A stretch of DNA of 64,000 nt from Melieria omissa (lineage: Eukaryota; Arthropoda; Insecta; Diptera; Ulidiidae), in NCBI GenBank assembly GCA_963971225.1, contig OZ020269.1, forward strand, positions 96,103,540 to 96,167,539. The letters run 5' to 3'. The stretch's first letter is position 1; every line of letters begins with the position of its first letter. This document shows positions 1 through 11,889 of the stretch, piece by piece. The position numbers and the translations under genes are program-made. Below the pieces are notes generated by a model that was given only the letters and a program-made list of their open reading frames with translations, ran no database searches and was not told where the DNA came from.

Positions 1-1526
1 CTCATTGACTTTAAACTTGCATGCAAAGCCGTGGCTCTGCTAGTTATAAAATTGTAAACCAAATCCTTTTCTAGTCGAGTTTATTGCAACAACTAATTGA
101 GGTAGTGTCAAAGCTTGTTTAAACTGCGCCGACATCTACTCGTATCATAAATAAACATAATTTCATCATATCCTCGGAATATTCATATCACTTATTATGG
201 CCTCGTCGCTCCTTGTTAGCGTTCGTTTCCTGGCTGTTGTTGATACGTAAAATCGGGCGCAGACACAGCGCGATATTCTACTTAAGTAAGAATCTAACAC
301 TGCAGTCACAAGTGACAACAAACACCAACACAACAACAACAACAACTCTATAAAAAGGCAAAACCTTAAGTTAGTGTAGCTGACAAGCTGTGCGACAAGT
401 GCGAGCAGCGACATGCCGCTGACACTGTTGGCAAATTTAAATGGTGTGACACGACTTCCGCATGACAGTAACACCAAAACAAAATATAAAAACTTTATAC
501 AACAAAAAAAAAGAAGAAAATAACATCAACTGCGGGCTTGTGTCCTGTGGCAATGTCTCGTGTCGAGTGCGCCATTGACTTCAGTTGAACTGCGCGAAAA
601 CAGAACAAAATGCAATCCGGTCGCATTGTGAGCACTAAGCACGAGTACAAAGGCCAAAAACAACAACAACAACAACGACAACAAGACACTGCATGATAAT
701 TTAGCCAAAACACGCACAGGAGCGCGCGCCATGGTCGCCACTTGGCGAGTGCAGCGTCCCGGCACAACAAATGGAAAACAAATAAAAGTGGTTGCAATTG
801 CCGAGGACGCCAAACAAAGCCGGTCGTCGGTCGACTGTCGCCAATCGACCGCAATTATTAACTGCAGAATAAACAAAGCATAAGATTAATTTTGAAAATT
901 CAACAACAACAACATTGTACACCGATAGCGTAACGAAAACAATTTAAAATTCAATGGCATTGCGCCACGGACCGCTCGAGGATATGCCGCCCTCCTGCCC
1001 GCCCGCCCCTCTGACTGACGGACTGACTGGCTCGCTTTGCGTGCAACCCTCTTTTCGGCATTTGTGCGTTTGTTTTTATTATTTTATATACAACTTTTAC
1101 GCTGGGTTCTTGCTTTTGTTTTTTATTTATACGCTGCCTCCGATATTAGCTGATTCGCTTCGGCTTCGATTGCGTTGAGGGCGGCCTACATTATGCCGCG
1201 AAGTAGGTCTTCATTGGTATTCTCCGTTACATGTTTTCATCCCCCTAAGTGCCTCGTTGCGTCTTCCTGGCGCTTCACTCTGTTCTGGTATCGGGCGCCC
1301 ATCAGCAATCACTCAGTTTTTCCATCCAATTTATTTGACAGTCGCAGTTAATTGTTTTGGGTGCAGATCGCTATGCGCGCTGTGTGATAGTGTCACAATT
1401 GTCACATTTATTGCTTGCAACATTTCTGCTGTTCAATTGGAAGAGAAAAAAATCCATAGGCCGATAAGGAAGAGAAAAGTGCTCCAAGCCCACAAAGATT
1501 GTTAGCATTTTTTAATATTGTTTGTA
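1..1526. other. Unique non-coding DNA with CAA-repeat runs
   Basis: No supported gene. Short CAA runs occur near 331-347, 659-679 and 902-914. The minus-strand open frames here are rich in Leu/Cys/Val because they read TTG repeats, and they match no family I recognise. The base composition is less AT-rich than the transposon relics around it, as is usual for fly intergenic or intronic DNA. It may contain regulatory sequence, but no specific site can be named. Confidence 0.5.
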
Positions 1527-2135
1527 TAGGGTGTTTTTTTTAGAGGTATAGAACTTCGAATTGAAATAAAACACAAGAAAATCGTTTTAATGTCCATCAA
1601 TTGGCTTTATTGGAAGGATAATTTTATGCCATTAATGTTTAAATATGATTTCGGGCATGTGGCCACCGCGGCTGGCTCGAATAAAGTCAATTCTACAGGT
1701 CCAATTTTTAAAGTTGATGGACAAAGCTCCAATTGTTGTGCACGGTGGCGAATCGATTCATTCGGGTCCTCTTCAACATTTTGCTCTACAGCGGCAATTT
1801 TTTCTTCGGTGCGCACTGTTCGACGTCTCTGCGGATGCGTATTATCACATAGAGTAAACGTAGTGCGAAAACGACCCATGGTTAACCGAATTAATTGCTC
1901 TGATGGACGACTATGTCGACCATAAAATGGACGGAGCTTGCGGTAAACTTCGCGAACTGAACCATTACTTTCGAAATAAATTTGCACGATTTGCAAGCGT
2001 TGTTCTTTTGTCAACCTGTTCATGATGAAATGGCAAACCAAACTGAACATAAATGACATTAGAGTTGCCAGATTTGACCACAAAATGCCAGTTTTATCTC
2101 TATTCGAAAAACAAACCTCTAAAAAAAACACCCTA
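1527..2135 (-). mobile_element. Non-autonomous mariner-like element, copy A
   Basis: A ~609-bp element bounded by perfect terminal inverted repeats of about 21 bp (TAGGGTGTTTTTTTTAGAGG at the left, its complement at the right). The similarity continues imperfectly to about 46 bp. TATA sits at each outer edge, which fits TA target duplication of the Tc1/mariner superfamily. The inside is only a remnant of a transposase gene on the minus strand. Copy B at 41747-42365 has the same ends and the same internal deletion, so this looks like an established deletion derivative that is moved in trans rather than a random relic. Confidence 0.85.
1607..2023 (-). pseudogene. Internally deleted mariner-like transposase (HTH half plus tail)
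   Basis: The natural start is the ATG at 2023 (MNRLTKEQRLQIVQIY...), which opens a helix-turn-helix DNA-binding domain of the mariner-like / DUF4817 type. About 80-90 residues of the binding domain are kept, up to the segment SIRHRAQQLELCPSTL. The whole catalytic DDE core is then missing. The end of the gene is still present but in another frame: near 1632-1690 the minus strand encodes RASRGGHMPEIIFKH followed by a stop, which is the expected transposase C-terminus. The open frame therefore ends on a meaningless tail, and the product cannot catalyse transposition. A DNA-binding fragment or repressor remains possible. Compared with copy B it lacks 3 codons near 1892. Confidence 0.75.
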
Positions 2136-3112
2136 TAAAAATGGTATTAGAAATTAATAATTGTTTCATTGCAATCTATGTCATCCTATTTTTTGTTCGT
2201 AACTGAATATGGTTAATTGTTCCCCACGGCTTTGCTCAGGGTGATTTCGAAATTAAGTTTTGTTTTTTGAATTTTTTTGAATCTGCTAATTTAATAAGTA
2301 TAAACGCTGCACTGTCACTTAGTTTTGCTAGTTTAGTGGGCGTGACCAATTCTATTATGACCTATTTTTGCCGCAATGATACGCTGAATCGTTTGATACC
2401 CATATTGTTATGGAAAATATACCATGGATGATTTGTCATTATAGTGGGCATGGTGAAAAGGCGTGTCAGGTGGGCGTGTGCAATGTTATGAGCTTAACAC
2501 AGAATCATTTCATATCAATATTGACTTACAGACTTGTACCTTTGCTTTGTTTTGTTAGTTAAGTGGGCACAAAAAGTGGGCATGGTCGATTATGTTATAG
2601 CCTATATTTGCTTAAATGACGTGCTGATTCGTTTGATATCCATATTGCTTTGATAAATATACCATGGCTCATCTGCTATTATAGTGGGCATGGTGAGAAG
2701 GCGTGTCAGATGGGTGTGGTTAATCTCATATAGCCTATGTTTACTCCTATAAAACACAGAATCATTTTTCATCAACATTGATTTACAGACATGTACCGTA
2801 GCTTTGTTTTGTTAGTTAAGTGGGCACAAAAAGTGGGCATGGTCGATTTTATTATGGCCTATGTTTGCTGCAATGCTACGCTGAATCGTTTGATATCCAT
2901 ATTGTCCTACAAAAGCGTATCATAGTTGAATTTTGTTACCATAGTGGGCGTAATATGGGGGCGTGGTCAATCGCATATAGCGTATAGACTATTTCATCAC
3001 ATAAAAATCCGTTGGGGCTTATTTCATTTAAATCGGTTCAGTGGTTTTTGCCTGATTGTGTCTCAAAAAAGCAACGTCACATTGATTTTTATATAATCGT
3101 ATAGATTTTTGA
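2136..3112. repeat. Element with three ~250-bp internal tandem repeats
   Basis: After ~80 bp of spacer, a repeat begins near 2218 (CCCCACGGCTTTGCTC). It contains three imperfect units of about 240-250 bp (near 2320, 2560 and 2810), each with AGTGGGC... and CATATTG motifs and a CGTTTGATA block. It ends near 3112 with AAATCGGTTCAGTGGTTTTT and a TATA-rich tail ending in ATAGATTTTT. The start (ACGGCTTTG) and the end style resemble the element at 19.72-22.23 kb. No coding capacity is seen. The class is uncertain: a non-autonomous retroelement or a Helitron-like element with a central minisatellite. Confidence 0.55.
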
Positions 3113-4140
3113 TTTATTTTTAGGTTATGTTTACCTTACAGTCGTCACAAATTTTCTGTGACTATCTGAAACTGTTTTTAACATTATGTATTTGTTTTGA
3201 TTTTTTTATTTACTTGCCTTTTTATTTATTTTGTCTATTTATTTATGTTAATTTATATGTTTATTATTTTTTTTAATACATGAAGATTTAAATTCAAATT
3301 TAAATTAAATGAAAGTTTTAATTATTTTTAATTAAATAGAAATTTTAATTTTTTATTTTTATTTATTTATTTTATTTATTTAAATTAATTAATTTATTTA
3401 TTTTATTTTATTTTATTTTATTTTATTTTATTTTATTTTATTTATTTATTTTATTTTATTATTTATTTAAAATTTATTAATTAATTTATATTTTTAAATT
3501 AAACGAAAAATGTAATTTTAATTTTAATTAAATAAAAATGTAATTTTTTTAATTAAGTGAAATTTTTAATTTTAAAGTTAAATAAAAATTTGAATGTTTT
3601 TATTTTTATTTATTTGTTTTTATTTTGTTTTATTTATTTATTTTTTTAAATTAAATGAAAATGAAAATTTTAAATTAATTTAAATAAAAGTTTTAATTTT
3701 TTTATTAAATGGAAATTGTATTTTTTTATTAAATTAAAATTTTATTTTTTTAATTTTAATTTTTTTTAAGATTATGTTCTAAAGAAAATGAGATAAAAAT
3801 TTAATTTTAAAATTAAATGAAAATTTTAATTTGAAAATAAAATGAAAATATTATTTTTAAAATTAAATACAAATTTTAATCTTAATTTTTTACTTTTATT
3901 TATTTTTTCTATTTTTTTTGTTTGTTTTAATTAAATAAAAATTAAAATTTTATTATTTTTAATTAAATGAAAATTTTAAGTTTTTTAATTAAATAAAAAT
4001 TTTAATTTTTTTTAGATTATGTTCGCTCTGCAGTCGCTAGAATTGTTCTGTGCTTATTCGATATGATTTTATACTTTTAATATATTTAAAACATTTTTAT
4101 ATTATAATTTTTATTTATAATTTTTACATTATAATTTTTA
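3113..4140. repeat. AT-rich low-complexity DNA with ATTTT runs
   Basis: Almost pure A/T sequence made of degenerate ATTT/ATTTT and TTAAATTAAA words. A short regular (TTTTA)n stretch lies at about 3400-3445. The same pentamer forms the large arrays at 44.2 and 57.2 kb on the opposite strand. No gene can be supported here. Confidence 0.8.
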
Positions 4141-5773
4141 TAATAATTCTAAATGTTATCAATAACCAAAAAACTTGCTTTAGTGCTTGTAACGAGAACC
4201 GAAGTGTCTACACAAATTTTTAATAAGAAGAAGATCTAAGAAAACCTAACGAAATATCAAATCAAAATGTCCAGTGTAACAAAACGCCAACAGCCACGTG
4301 ACACGAAACAGCGGGTGCACCTAACTAGTTACTGAAATTCTTTCACAATAACAGAAAACCCATATTTGAGTTATTTTTTAACCTCCTACTCGAGGCTGTG
4401 TTGTGCCTGCTGTGTGTCTGTCGTCCTTTGCATGGTCAGCAAAAAATATTTATTATGCCTGCAACGGACATGGAACGCCCGATGTTTGAGCCTTTTTATT
4501 CATCGAAAATCGGTTTGACAGCATTTCCTTTTAATTGGCCATGAGTTCAGTATGTGAAAAAATTTATGTTTTCATTCATTCACATTTTTGGCCGCAAAAC
4601 AACAGCGACGAGTATGGAAAAACAAAATAGAAAATAACATAAACAAAATGTTGTGCGGCACGTCAAGTAAACGTCATAGAGAATGCGAGTGCCACTCAAC
4701 TATGCTACAAAACTATGACTACAGTAGAAACCCTATAAAGTGAACACTACTAAAGTTTGCAACATTTCTTTTGCTTCTTTTGGTCATTTAAAAATGTTAA
4801 CTCAAAAAATAAACTAAAACCTTGAAACGTGTCTGTTATTTTTTTTTTGCAAGCAGTTCAAGTTATCGCGTCTTCACTGTTTCTTGTTATTCGTGTCAGC
4901 ATTTCGCGTAGACAACTAATGATGCCAGCCTGTTAGTTATACACAAAAATAGGGGAAATTGAAATTGAGTGGCAAACTGTCGGGAATGGGGGCACAATTT
5001 TTGGCGCTTCACACACATACACAAACACACACACACACATTAGCTCGACATGGCAAAATAAATGTCAGCGCGGCATTTGTGCTTTGAACCGGGTTAAGTG
5101 GCATTCGGCGTTGAGCTGCTGGCGTTGAGTTTGACTACTGTCGACTGGCTGCTGGCTGACTGCTGTCTGCTGAATGTTGGCTTTTTGCTATTGGCTTTTG
5201 TTATTGTTGTCATTTCTATTGTTATTTTTTTTGCTGCTATTACGACCGTTAGAAAGCCTTCGGCCACTGACAGCAATAATATTCGTAGCAGCGTTCAAGT
5301 GTTTGTCAAAATGTTGATTTGCTTTGTGTGTCGTTTCCTATTTTCTCAACATTCTGGTGTGAAAAAAAAATTTTAAAAAGTTGAAGAAGTTGAAGAGATT
5401 TAGTGGAGTTTTCTACTGAAGAAGATCTGAAGTGTAGATTTACAGATTTCCATATCAAAGCAGCACAATGTGGACTTTAGGCGAATTTCTTGCAAATGTG
5501 CACCTTAAGTTGGTTTAATTAAAGTCTATAAAATAGTGTTGTAATACCATTGGTTTACCTTAGAATAAAAGTGTTTGGAGAGTTGGGCTGCGATGAGCCT
5601 AGCTAACTTTATTCATCGTCATCATTATTCATCATTGGTATGACGATTCTTGATCCTTAACCCCTCTTTGTCGTTAATGCCAAGGATTGCAGTGTCCTGC
5701 CAATGTTCTTCAGGTTTTCATTCCCAAGCTTCTGATGTCATCATTTTTTAGTATCCAACTATCTTCTTCTCAG
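4141..5773. other. Non-coding unique DNA with a CA microsatellite
   Basis: Nothing coding is recognised. A CA-rich microsatellite lies at about 5012-5040. The open frame over 5098-5376 reads a Leu/Val-rich string from TTG and CTG repeats and has no recognisable domain, so I do not call it a gene. Confidence 0.5.
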
Positions 5774-6097
5774 CCGCCCTCAATAGTCCAGCTGGTAGTG
5801 CGCTGGCTTCTTATTCCAATTGTCCTAGGTTCGAATCCTAGCTCGGACTAGTGAAACACTCAGCTCCTTCTATTGCTATCCACATGAAGCGGAGAGAGAT
5901 GAGATTACAGGAATTGCACAAGTGGGCTCTTGGCAGGCAATGACAAAAACCTGCAAGTGTAAAAGAATAAACGGCGAGTCGCCGTTCGGATTCGGCATTC
6001 AACTTTAAGACGCTCTCTTTCCCAATCCGCTTGAAAAGTGTGATGTAACACATGCTGGAAGAAAAGGATGAAATATGAGATATCACTCTCCTCTACT
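5774..6097 (+). mobile_element. tRNA-derived SINE, copy 1
   Basis: The head looks like a tRNA: an A-box-like segment TAGTCCAGCTGG (5784-5795) and a B box GGTTCGAATCC (5828-5838), which together would form an internal RNA polymerase III promoter. It is followed by the family body (GCTATCCACATGAAG..., CTCTTGGCAGGCAATG..., GCCGTTCGGATTCG). The same body is found at 52.2 kb, and a related head at 40.26 kb on the minus strand. This copy ends near GAAATATGAGATATCAC and lacks the family's 3' tail. The parent tRNA is uncertain. The anticodon-arm region resembles Arg(TCT) or Lys(CTT). Confidence 0.75.
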
Positions 6098-6180
6098 TCG
6101 CTATCCTCCATAGGTATAGTTCAATAGTCCAAATGGATCGGGTGCTATAGAAGACTTTTAGCCTTTTTACCCACCTTCAC

Positions 6181-6474
6181 ATCCATCACACCACATCACG
6201 TCACATCAAATCACATCACATCACATCACATCACATCACATCACATCACATCACATCACATCACATCACATCACATCACATCACATCACATCACATCACA
6301 TCACATCACATCACATCACATCACATCACATCACATCACAACACATCACATCACATCACATCACATCACATCACATCACATCACATCACATCACATCACA
6401 TCACACCACACCACATCACATCACATCACATCACATCACATCACATCACATCACATCACATCACACGACATCAC
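6181..6474. repeat. (TCACA)n pentanucleotide satellite array
   Basis: About 290 bp of nearly perfect TCACA repeats, with only a handful of single-base variants (ACACATCACA near 6339, CACACCACACC near 6404). The edges are more degenerate (CATCCATCACACC at the left, CACGACATCACAC at the right). Such purity implies recent expansion by slippage or unequal exchange. Confidence 0.95.
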
Positions 6475-7699
6475 ACATCTTCTTCGCAGACGATCAGACG
6501 ACATCTCTTTCGAGCACCAACGATTTTTCCAATAACCGTCATCGGCCAATAATTTATACATTTTCGTTACTATCCACAAATATTTTACTATCTATTAAAT
6601 ATTTATTCAAAATATAAAGTATCTGTTTTAGCGATTGGATAAAATATAACGTTTGGATCAGCACCTTAAAAGATAAAGACGCTTTGAAAACTTTAAAAAT
6701 GGTTCTAAAGCTAAGAAGAGTGCGACTTAGTATCTTCGTTACAGTCATTTGGCGGCCTAGGCAGTTCTCATCTCAGCGGTTTCATCATTTCAATGGTACT
6801 TCTTCTCAAACGGATTATTGATTTTAATTTTAAGATGAATTAACGCATCAGTGTTGTAGTTCTTTGGGGGTATCCAGCTTTTGAATGATGCACATTGGGC
6901 TTAAGAATATCATTTTAATGATTAATAATCGCACGGTACAACAGTTTTCGGTTTCCAAAAAACCCGCGTAATGTCTCAACTATTCCTTATATTTTTGGAA
7001 TCGCTGTTCACGATTGATGATTTTTTTCGGGTAACCTCTAGTTTGGGTTTTAATTAATTTAAATCGTCGAACTCATCCTGGTCTAACGATATTGGTATAA
7101 AAAGAAAGATAATTATGTCCCCAACTCAAAGGGAATAATTTTTTTTTAACTATTCTGGCGGAAGAATGTAAAAATGTTCATTTAAAAATGTATCCTTTAT
7201 TATCCTGGAAGTTTTTTTACAAAAAGAATTGTAAAATTTCCTCTTAATTAGTTCATTAGTTTAGCTGGAAAAAATTTTTGAAGTTTATTTTAACTCAAAA
7301 ACGTAAATTGTTCCACAATTTTTCCCTGTACAAACAATTTCAACACTTCAACCATTGTTGAAGTTTCCCGCCTCTACCACCGAGAGCGCATCTTGGAGGA
7401 GAGGAAAGTTTGTCACCACCATCTCTTCTTCTTCAGAGACCGAGGAGTCTGTGGATCCAGACGGTATGAGTCGGAAGGCTACTATGCCTGAATGACCTTT
7501 CAGTGTTGCCAGGGAATTAAGTAGAAGCAAGTCGAGTAGGAACACAAACTCGTTTGTTCTTCTAAAAGCATCTCACAAGGCTCTCAGTTTACCATGATTA
7601 CATTGTTCCACAAAATTTTCATATAACTCAATCACGTATTGAGTTCGACTCTGCGACCCACATTCTGCGGCCGAGCATAACTTTTGGCAGTGTCTAATT
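6475..7699. other. AT-rich non-coding DNA
   Basis: No gene, RNA or clear element is supported. Short open frames near 6554-6748 and 7348-7545 on the minus strand have no recognisable similarity and no splice or promoter context that would favour them. Confidence 0.5.
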
Positions 7700-8414
7700 T
7701 GAATTCGCCCAACGTCACAGTCGCTTAATTGGCTCGACATGCAACACGCGTTCGCGTTCTCGTTCAGTGCACTTTCAGAGCGTTCAACACGAAACGCCAG
7801 TGGCATGCGGCCACTTGCCGTCACAGCTGCAGCTTAGACAGTCGACGCCGCTTCCACATATGGATTGGAACTGCCTCCGATGCCCGGCGCCGATAGTGTT
7901 AATGTTCTGTGTGCAAAACAGAGCCAGTGCGCTGATCTCACCGAACGATAAATGCTGCAATAAATTTTTCATATTTTCACCCATTTCGGTTGGGTGTTGA
8001 CATTGGCTCGGAGCAGCAGCGCGGTGCGCGTTTCTCGCATTTGCTGGCAGCATTTTCTTGCCGCAGCGCAACTTTGCTAAAGTTTCGCTGGCAGCAATGT
8101 GTTCGTTCGGCTTCGACCTGTGCTCGACTTGATGAAGCGCACTCCAGCGTGGCTGAGTAGCGTTGCAGTGCTTTGGTTCTAGCGTGTGCAGCCTGGTGGA
8201 TTATTTGCCAGCACAGACGTGATTCCTGCGTTCGTTGTGTTTTATTGTTTACGCTTTTAATGCTGTTTTTGGCACTTGTGGCAAACACTTGAACGGTTGG
8301 CATAGAGTCTGACTGTGGCACGGCGAGTGCACTGAATATGGTTGGCGCTACAGTGGTGTACGGAGAGTGTGAACCATAGAGGTGCAATTTGTTCAGTAGT
8401 GTGAAATTGTAAGG
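7700..8414 (+). promoter_or_regulatory. Candidate promoter and 5' leader exon
   Basis: A GC-richer island in AT-rich surroundings. It starts near an initiator-like CGTTCAGTGC (7761-7770) and runs through ~650 bp of fly-leader-like sequence to a strong 5' splice site, AAG|GTGAGT type, with the exon ending at 8414. Every ATG in it (for example 8097, 8261 and 8338) meets a stop before the donor, so it would be an untranslated exon. Minus-strand open frames at 7784-8387 look like shadows. All of this is inferred from composition and one splice motif. No transcript evidence is available. Confidence 0.3.
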
Positions 8415-8958
8415 GTGAGTTGTCTATAGTGGAATCTCTTGTAATGTGGCACTTGAATGTTTTTCTGAGTTTTCCATGGAAAACACTAATGTTTCATTGT
8501 GTTCGTTTTTCGTTTCTCTTTAAGTTTCTAAAGGGATTTCTGTCCATTTGTAGTAAAAAAATGTGTCTTTGTCTTTTAATGTGGGACTTTCTTTGATTTT
8601 TTATGATTTTTAATAACTTTTTTAATAATTTTTTAGGTTAGTGAGAAAGATCGGATTCAAATTTATCATTTCAGCCCCAGATAGGTGGGAAGCCTAGCTA
8701 GGAATCGAACTTAAGACCTCTAAGGCTCATTTCATTTAACTATTTATCATTTAACATTTAACTATTCTCTGGGCTTTCACGCATTGCTTCGATCAATAAA
8801 AGACGTCAACCTCAACAAAAAAGTGCGGTTTTGTCACTTACTGAAAATTGTGAATCTAATTTACAGGCGGAATCAACTGAATCTGGGGAATAATTTTCAT
8901 TATAAATGTGAACTAAACACATAAAATTTAATTAATAACTTAATTTAATTAAATTTAA
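8415..8958. other. Non-coding DNA with a possible tRNA-like SINE scrap
   Basis: Mostly AT-rich. On the minus strand near 8690-8720 there is a B-box-like stretch (GTTCGATTCCTAGCTAGGC), similar in kind to the B boxes of the SINEs in this window. No full SINE can be delimited. Confidence 0.35.
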
Positions 8959-9418
8959 CCCCTTCGATTCCGAATATACCTTGTGTCTCGATATTACTTT
9001 TTGGTATTTAAACCATGAAACACTTGTCTAAGTTTTGATCAGTTTTAGATTAAAACGGGTTAAATAAATTTTATATCAATATTTTTTAATTACAGAAACC
9101 TTATTTAATATTTATAGAAAAATACAAAATTACAATTTTTTAATTTTATTTAACCGTTTTTAAAGAAACAGGGTTTTGATCAAACGCGCCCAATTCGTAG
9201 ACTTCAATTAGAACACAAACTTTGCCTGATATCGCTGCAAATTACTGGAAATAATTTTGGGGATAACAGTAAAATTTTTGTAATTTGCTTTGAAGTCACT
9301 TCTAAAAATATTATTTTGTTGCTGCCTACTTAAATTAAACCCATAAATCAATCGTAACTTTTGTTATAATATGACAAATAGGTGAAGTTGATCTCAGGCA
9401 ACTTTGGGGTCGAAAGGG
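8959..9418. mobile_element. piggyBac-like MITE, copy 1
   Basis: A 460-bp element flanked by TTAA on both sides (8955-8958 and 9419-9422). Its ends are CCCCTTCGATTCC and GGTCGAAAGGG, a degenerate form of the terminal inverted repeat CCCTTTCGACC seen in the other copies. It has no coding capacity. Its inside (AAACAGGGTTTTGATCAAAC, ...CTTCAATTAGAACACAAAC) is shared with 12767-13266 and, inverted, with 21395-21929. TTAA duplication plus CCC-starting ends point to the piggyBac superfamily. Confidence 0.75.
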
Positions 9419-11389
9419 TTAATTTAATTTATGTTGTGGTCCTTACTTCACCTACTTAACACTTTCTGTAGTTTTTTTGATAGTCTCACTTCAGAAAACA
9501 AAAATTTTTTGAAGCGAATTTTAAGCCTTTCATATCATTGAAAAAAATATTTCAATAAAAATTATTAGTTCTATTGAGCAAAACGATAGAAATTTAGAAT
9601 ACCCACCCAATGATATTTTTTGGAGCTCGCAAATATTTTCATTATGGAAAATTATGATGAAAAACAAAACCAGCTCCACTGTAGAAAACTCTTCCTTACT
9701 TTGAGAACGAATTTGTGTGCAGTTAAAAGTGAACTTAAACACTAAAAGTATACTTTTTGAATTGTTGTTGTTTAAGTTTATTTTTAACTGTATAATTAAA
9801 CTATTTTAAGATATTTCTTTATTTTCCTGGCAAATGAAACATTTTCTCCTTTTTTTTGTACAAAATCAAAAATCTTCTCAACACCGCAACTGATTCTTCG
9901 GCTTGCAACTTCGGCAGCGAACACAGCAATTACGTCAAAGTTTACAGTAAATTTGAAAAAGACAAAGCAACAATAAAAATGCTAAAGAGCCGACGTCGTC
10001 GTCGCTGCAATCGCCGTAGTCGCATATGAGCTGCCGCCGCATTGTGGGCGTTAGGCAGAAGGGGGGCAAAGCAAAGCGAACCTTTAGGGTGTGCAACCAG
10101 CTGAAAATACAAAAAAATTAAAACAGAACCAAACAACAACAACAAAATCAATTCACATGCACACAATTGTGCATTGCATTGCACCGAAACGTAACGAAAC
10201 GAAACGAAACGCAGAAAATGTAAAGCACCAATGCGAAAAATGCAAACCGTATCCAGCTGCAGCGCGACTTGCTGCATATTCCGAAGCCGAAACATGGCCC
10301 GAACAATCGCGCAAAACATGCGCGAATCCGCTGTTGGCTGCTGATTACGGCACCGGGATGTGCGCGATATGAATTCGATTCGATGGAGTGTGGGCATACG
10401 AAGTGTGGAGTGCGGTGTGTGGCGTTGCGTGTTGGCCGCTGAAAAGCACAACGGCGGCGACGGCACCTTAAGCCACAAAAGCGTGAATAATCACATGTGC
10501 GGTGCGGCTGCACTTATTTCCGACTCATTCCAGCCTCACGTGCTTCCCAGCTTCGTGCTGGCACAAAGCGCAATGCACAAAAGTACAATAACAATTTTCG
10601 TCATTTTGGACTATTTTGAATTGGTTTCGCTTGGTGCGCGTGCGCCTTGAACGTTTCTACTGGCAGCTTGCAAGTTGTTCGAAAATGTTTGAAAATGTTT
10701 AAAATTCTTTGCTGTTAGTTTTGTTGTTGCACTGCACCAACCAAACAGCTGTAAGCGCTATGCGGCCATACCGAAGTCACAACGAATTTGTAGCGAACGC
10801 TTTGTAATTTTCATGAAATTTCGTTTCACAACATTGAAATGCCTTTAAGTTTGCCGTCACTGAGCACAAAGGTACACGCACCGAAAAATGTTGGTAATGC
10901 GAATAAAAAAAGATTAACGAATTAAAAAATGTCAAAATGTCGATAAAATTTTGTATCAGTGGTTCATACAGGGTTTCATTTGGGGTGTAGTTCCATACAA
11001 AACTTTTGAGTTCAACATCGTGTGAGACCAGATTTACCACACACAATTTAATATATATACACTTTAGTATATATTTATATATAAGGATGTGTATATGTAG
11101 AGCAGTGTTTGTGTATTTGCTCAACTATTCAGCTATCTTTTATCTTTGTCTCTGCAATTCTGTAAAAGTCCTTCTTCGAGGTTTTCAAGGTTCCAGTTTC
11201 GATGTTCCGAACATCAATTAATTTCTCTTGTGAATCGTAGAGATTTTATGGGTGGTGTCTTTTCTATGTGCGCTAGGAAGCTCTTGAAGAATGGTCCCGT
11301 ACAGTTTCTATTCCTGGCTATTGTCTATTTTTCTGTATATTTCCTGAGAAGGTGTTCTAGATTTTCTAATGATCGTCTTTGCATCTATT
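9419..11389. other. Unique non-coding DNA
   Basis: A long stretch without a supported gene. 9942-10650 is GC-richer, with CAA runs (10133-10146) and a short GAAAC repeat (10188-10210). The 178-codon minus frame and the 93- and 96-codon plus frames over it are mutually overlapping, have no recognisable domains and read low-complexity stretches. It may be regulatory or leader-type sequence, but no site is certain. Confidence 0.45.
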
Positions 11390-11760
11390 GAAAAATGTAT
11401 TGTATATTAGAACTACTTGGCTGACTGTTTGAACAATAACGCAATGTCCAATTAAGATTCCAATCACCATCCCTATGAAAGGTTTGTTTGGTAGAATTAT
11501 ATTTTTAAGATCGGTTTTTGCTAATCGTGGGCGAAATCGGTTTATGGAGTCATCTCTGGTTTGGTCGTTTTGAGTATTCGGTTCTTAGGCTTAGTTTGCA
11601 TGTCAAGAGTGGTATTCCTTTTTTTCTTTGATGTCTTTAACACTTTGTTGTTCTGTGCCATGCATTGCCTCTTCGTTGTCTATCTTTCCTCAATGTCTTA
11701 TAATCTTTCTATGTAATTTAATTAATTAATTTCAGAAAGGCAATTAGACTAAACTAAAGC
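11390..11760 (-). pseudogene. LINE ORF2 C-terminal relic (left arm, outer part)
   Basis: On the minus strand the segment near 11400-11470 reads LIGHCVIVQTVSQVV, which resembles the GHC...H zinc-knuckle-like C-terminal region of RNase H-bearing LINE ORF2 proteins. The frame is broken. The whole block is repeated in inverse orientation at about 15900-16230. Confidence 0.5.
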
Positions 11761-11889
11761 ATTTCAAACGTCAACACTTTTTCCGTTGTGAGTGAAAAAG
11801 ATATGCTGATCTTTCTTGTTTAATCTATGTAATTTAACTAAGCCATTAGGGAAGGAAATTAGACGTAACTAGCACAAAGTATCCATAAC

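Noticed and set aside
9942..10478. 178-codon minus-strand frame
   Set aside because: Low-complexity, overlapping unrelated frames on both strands, and no recognisable domain or splice context.
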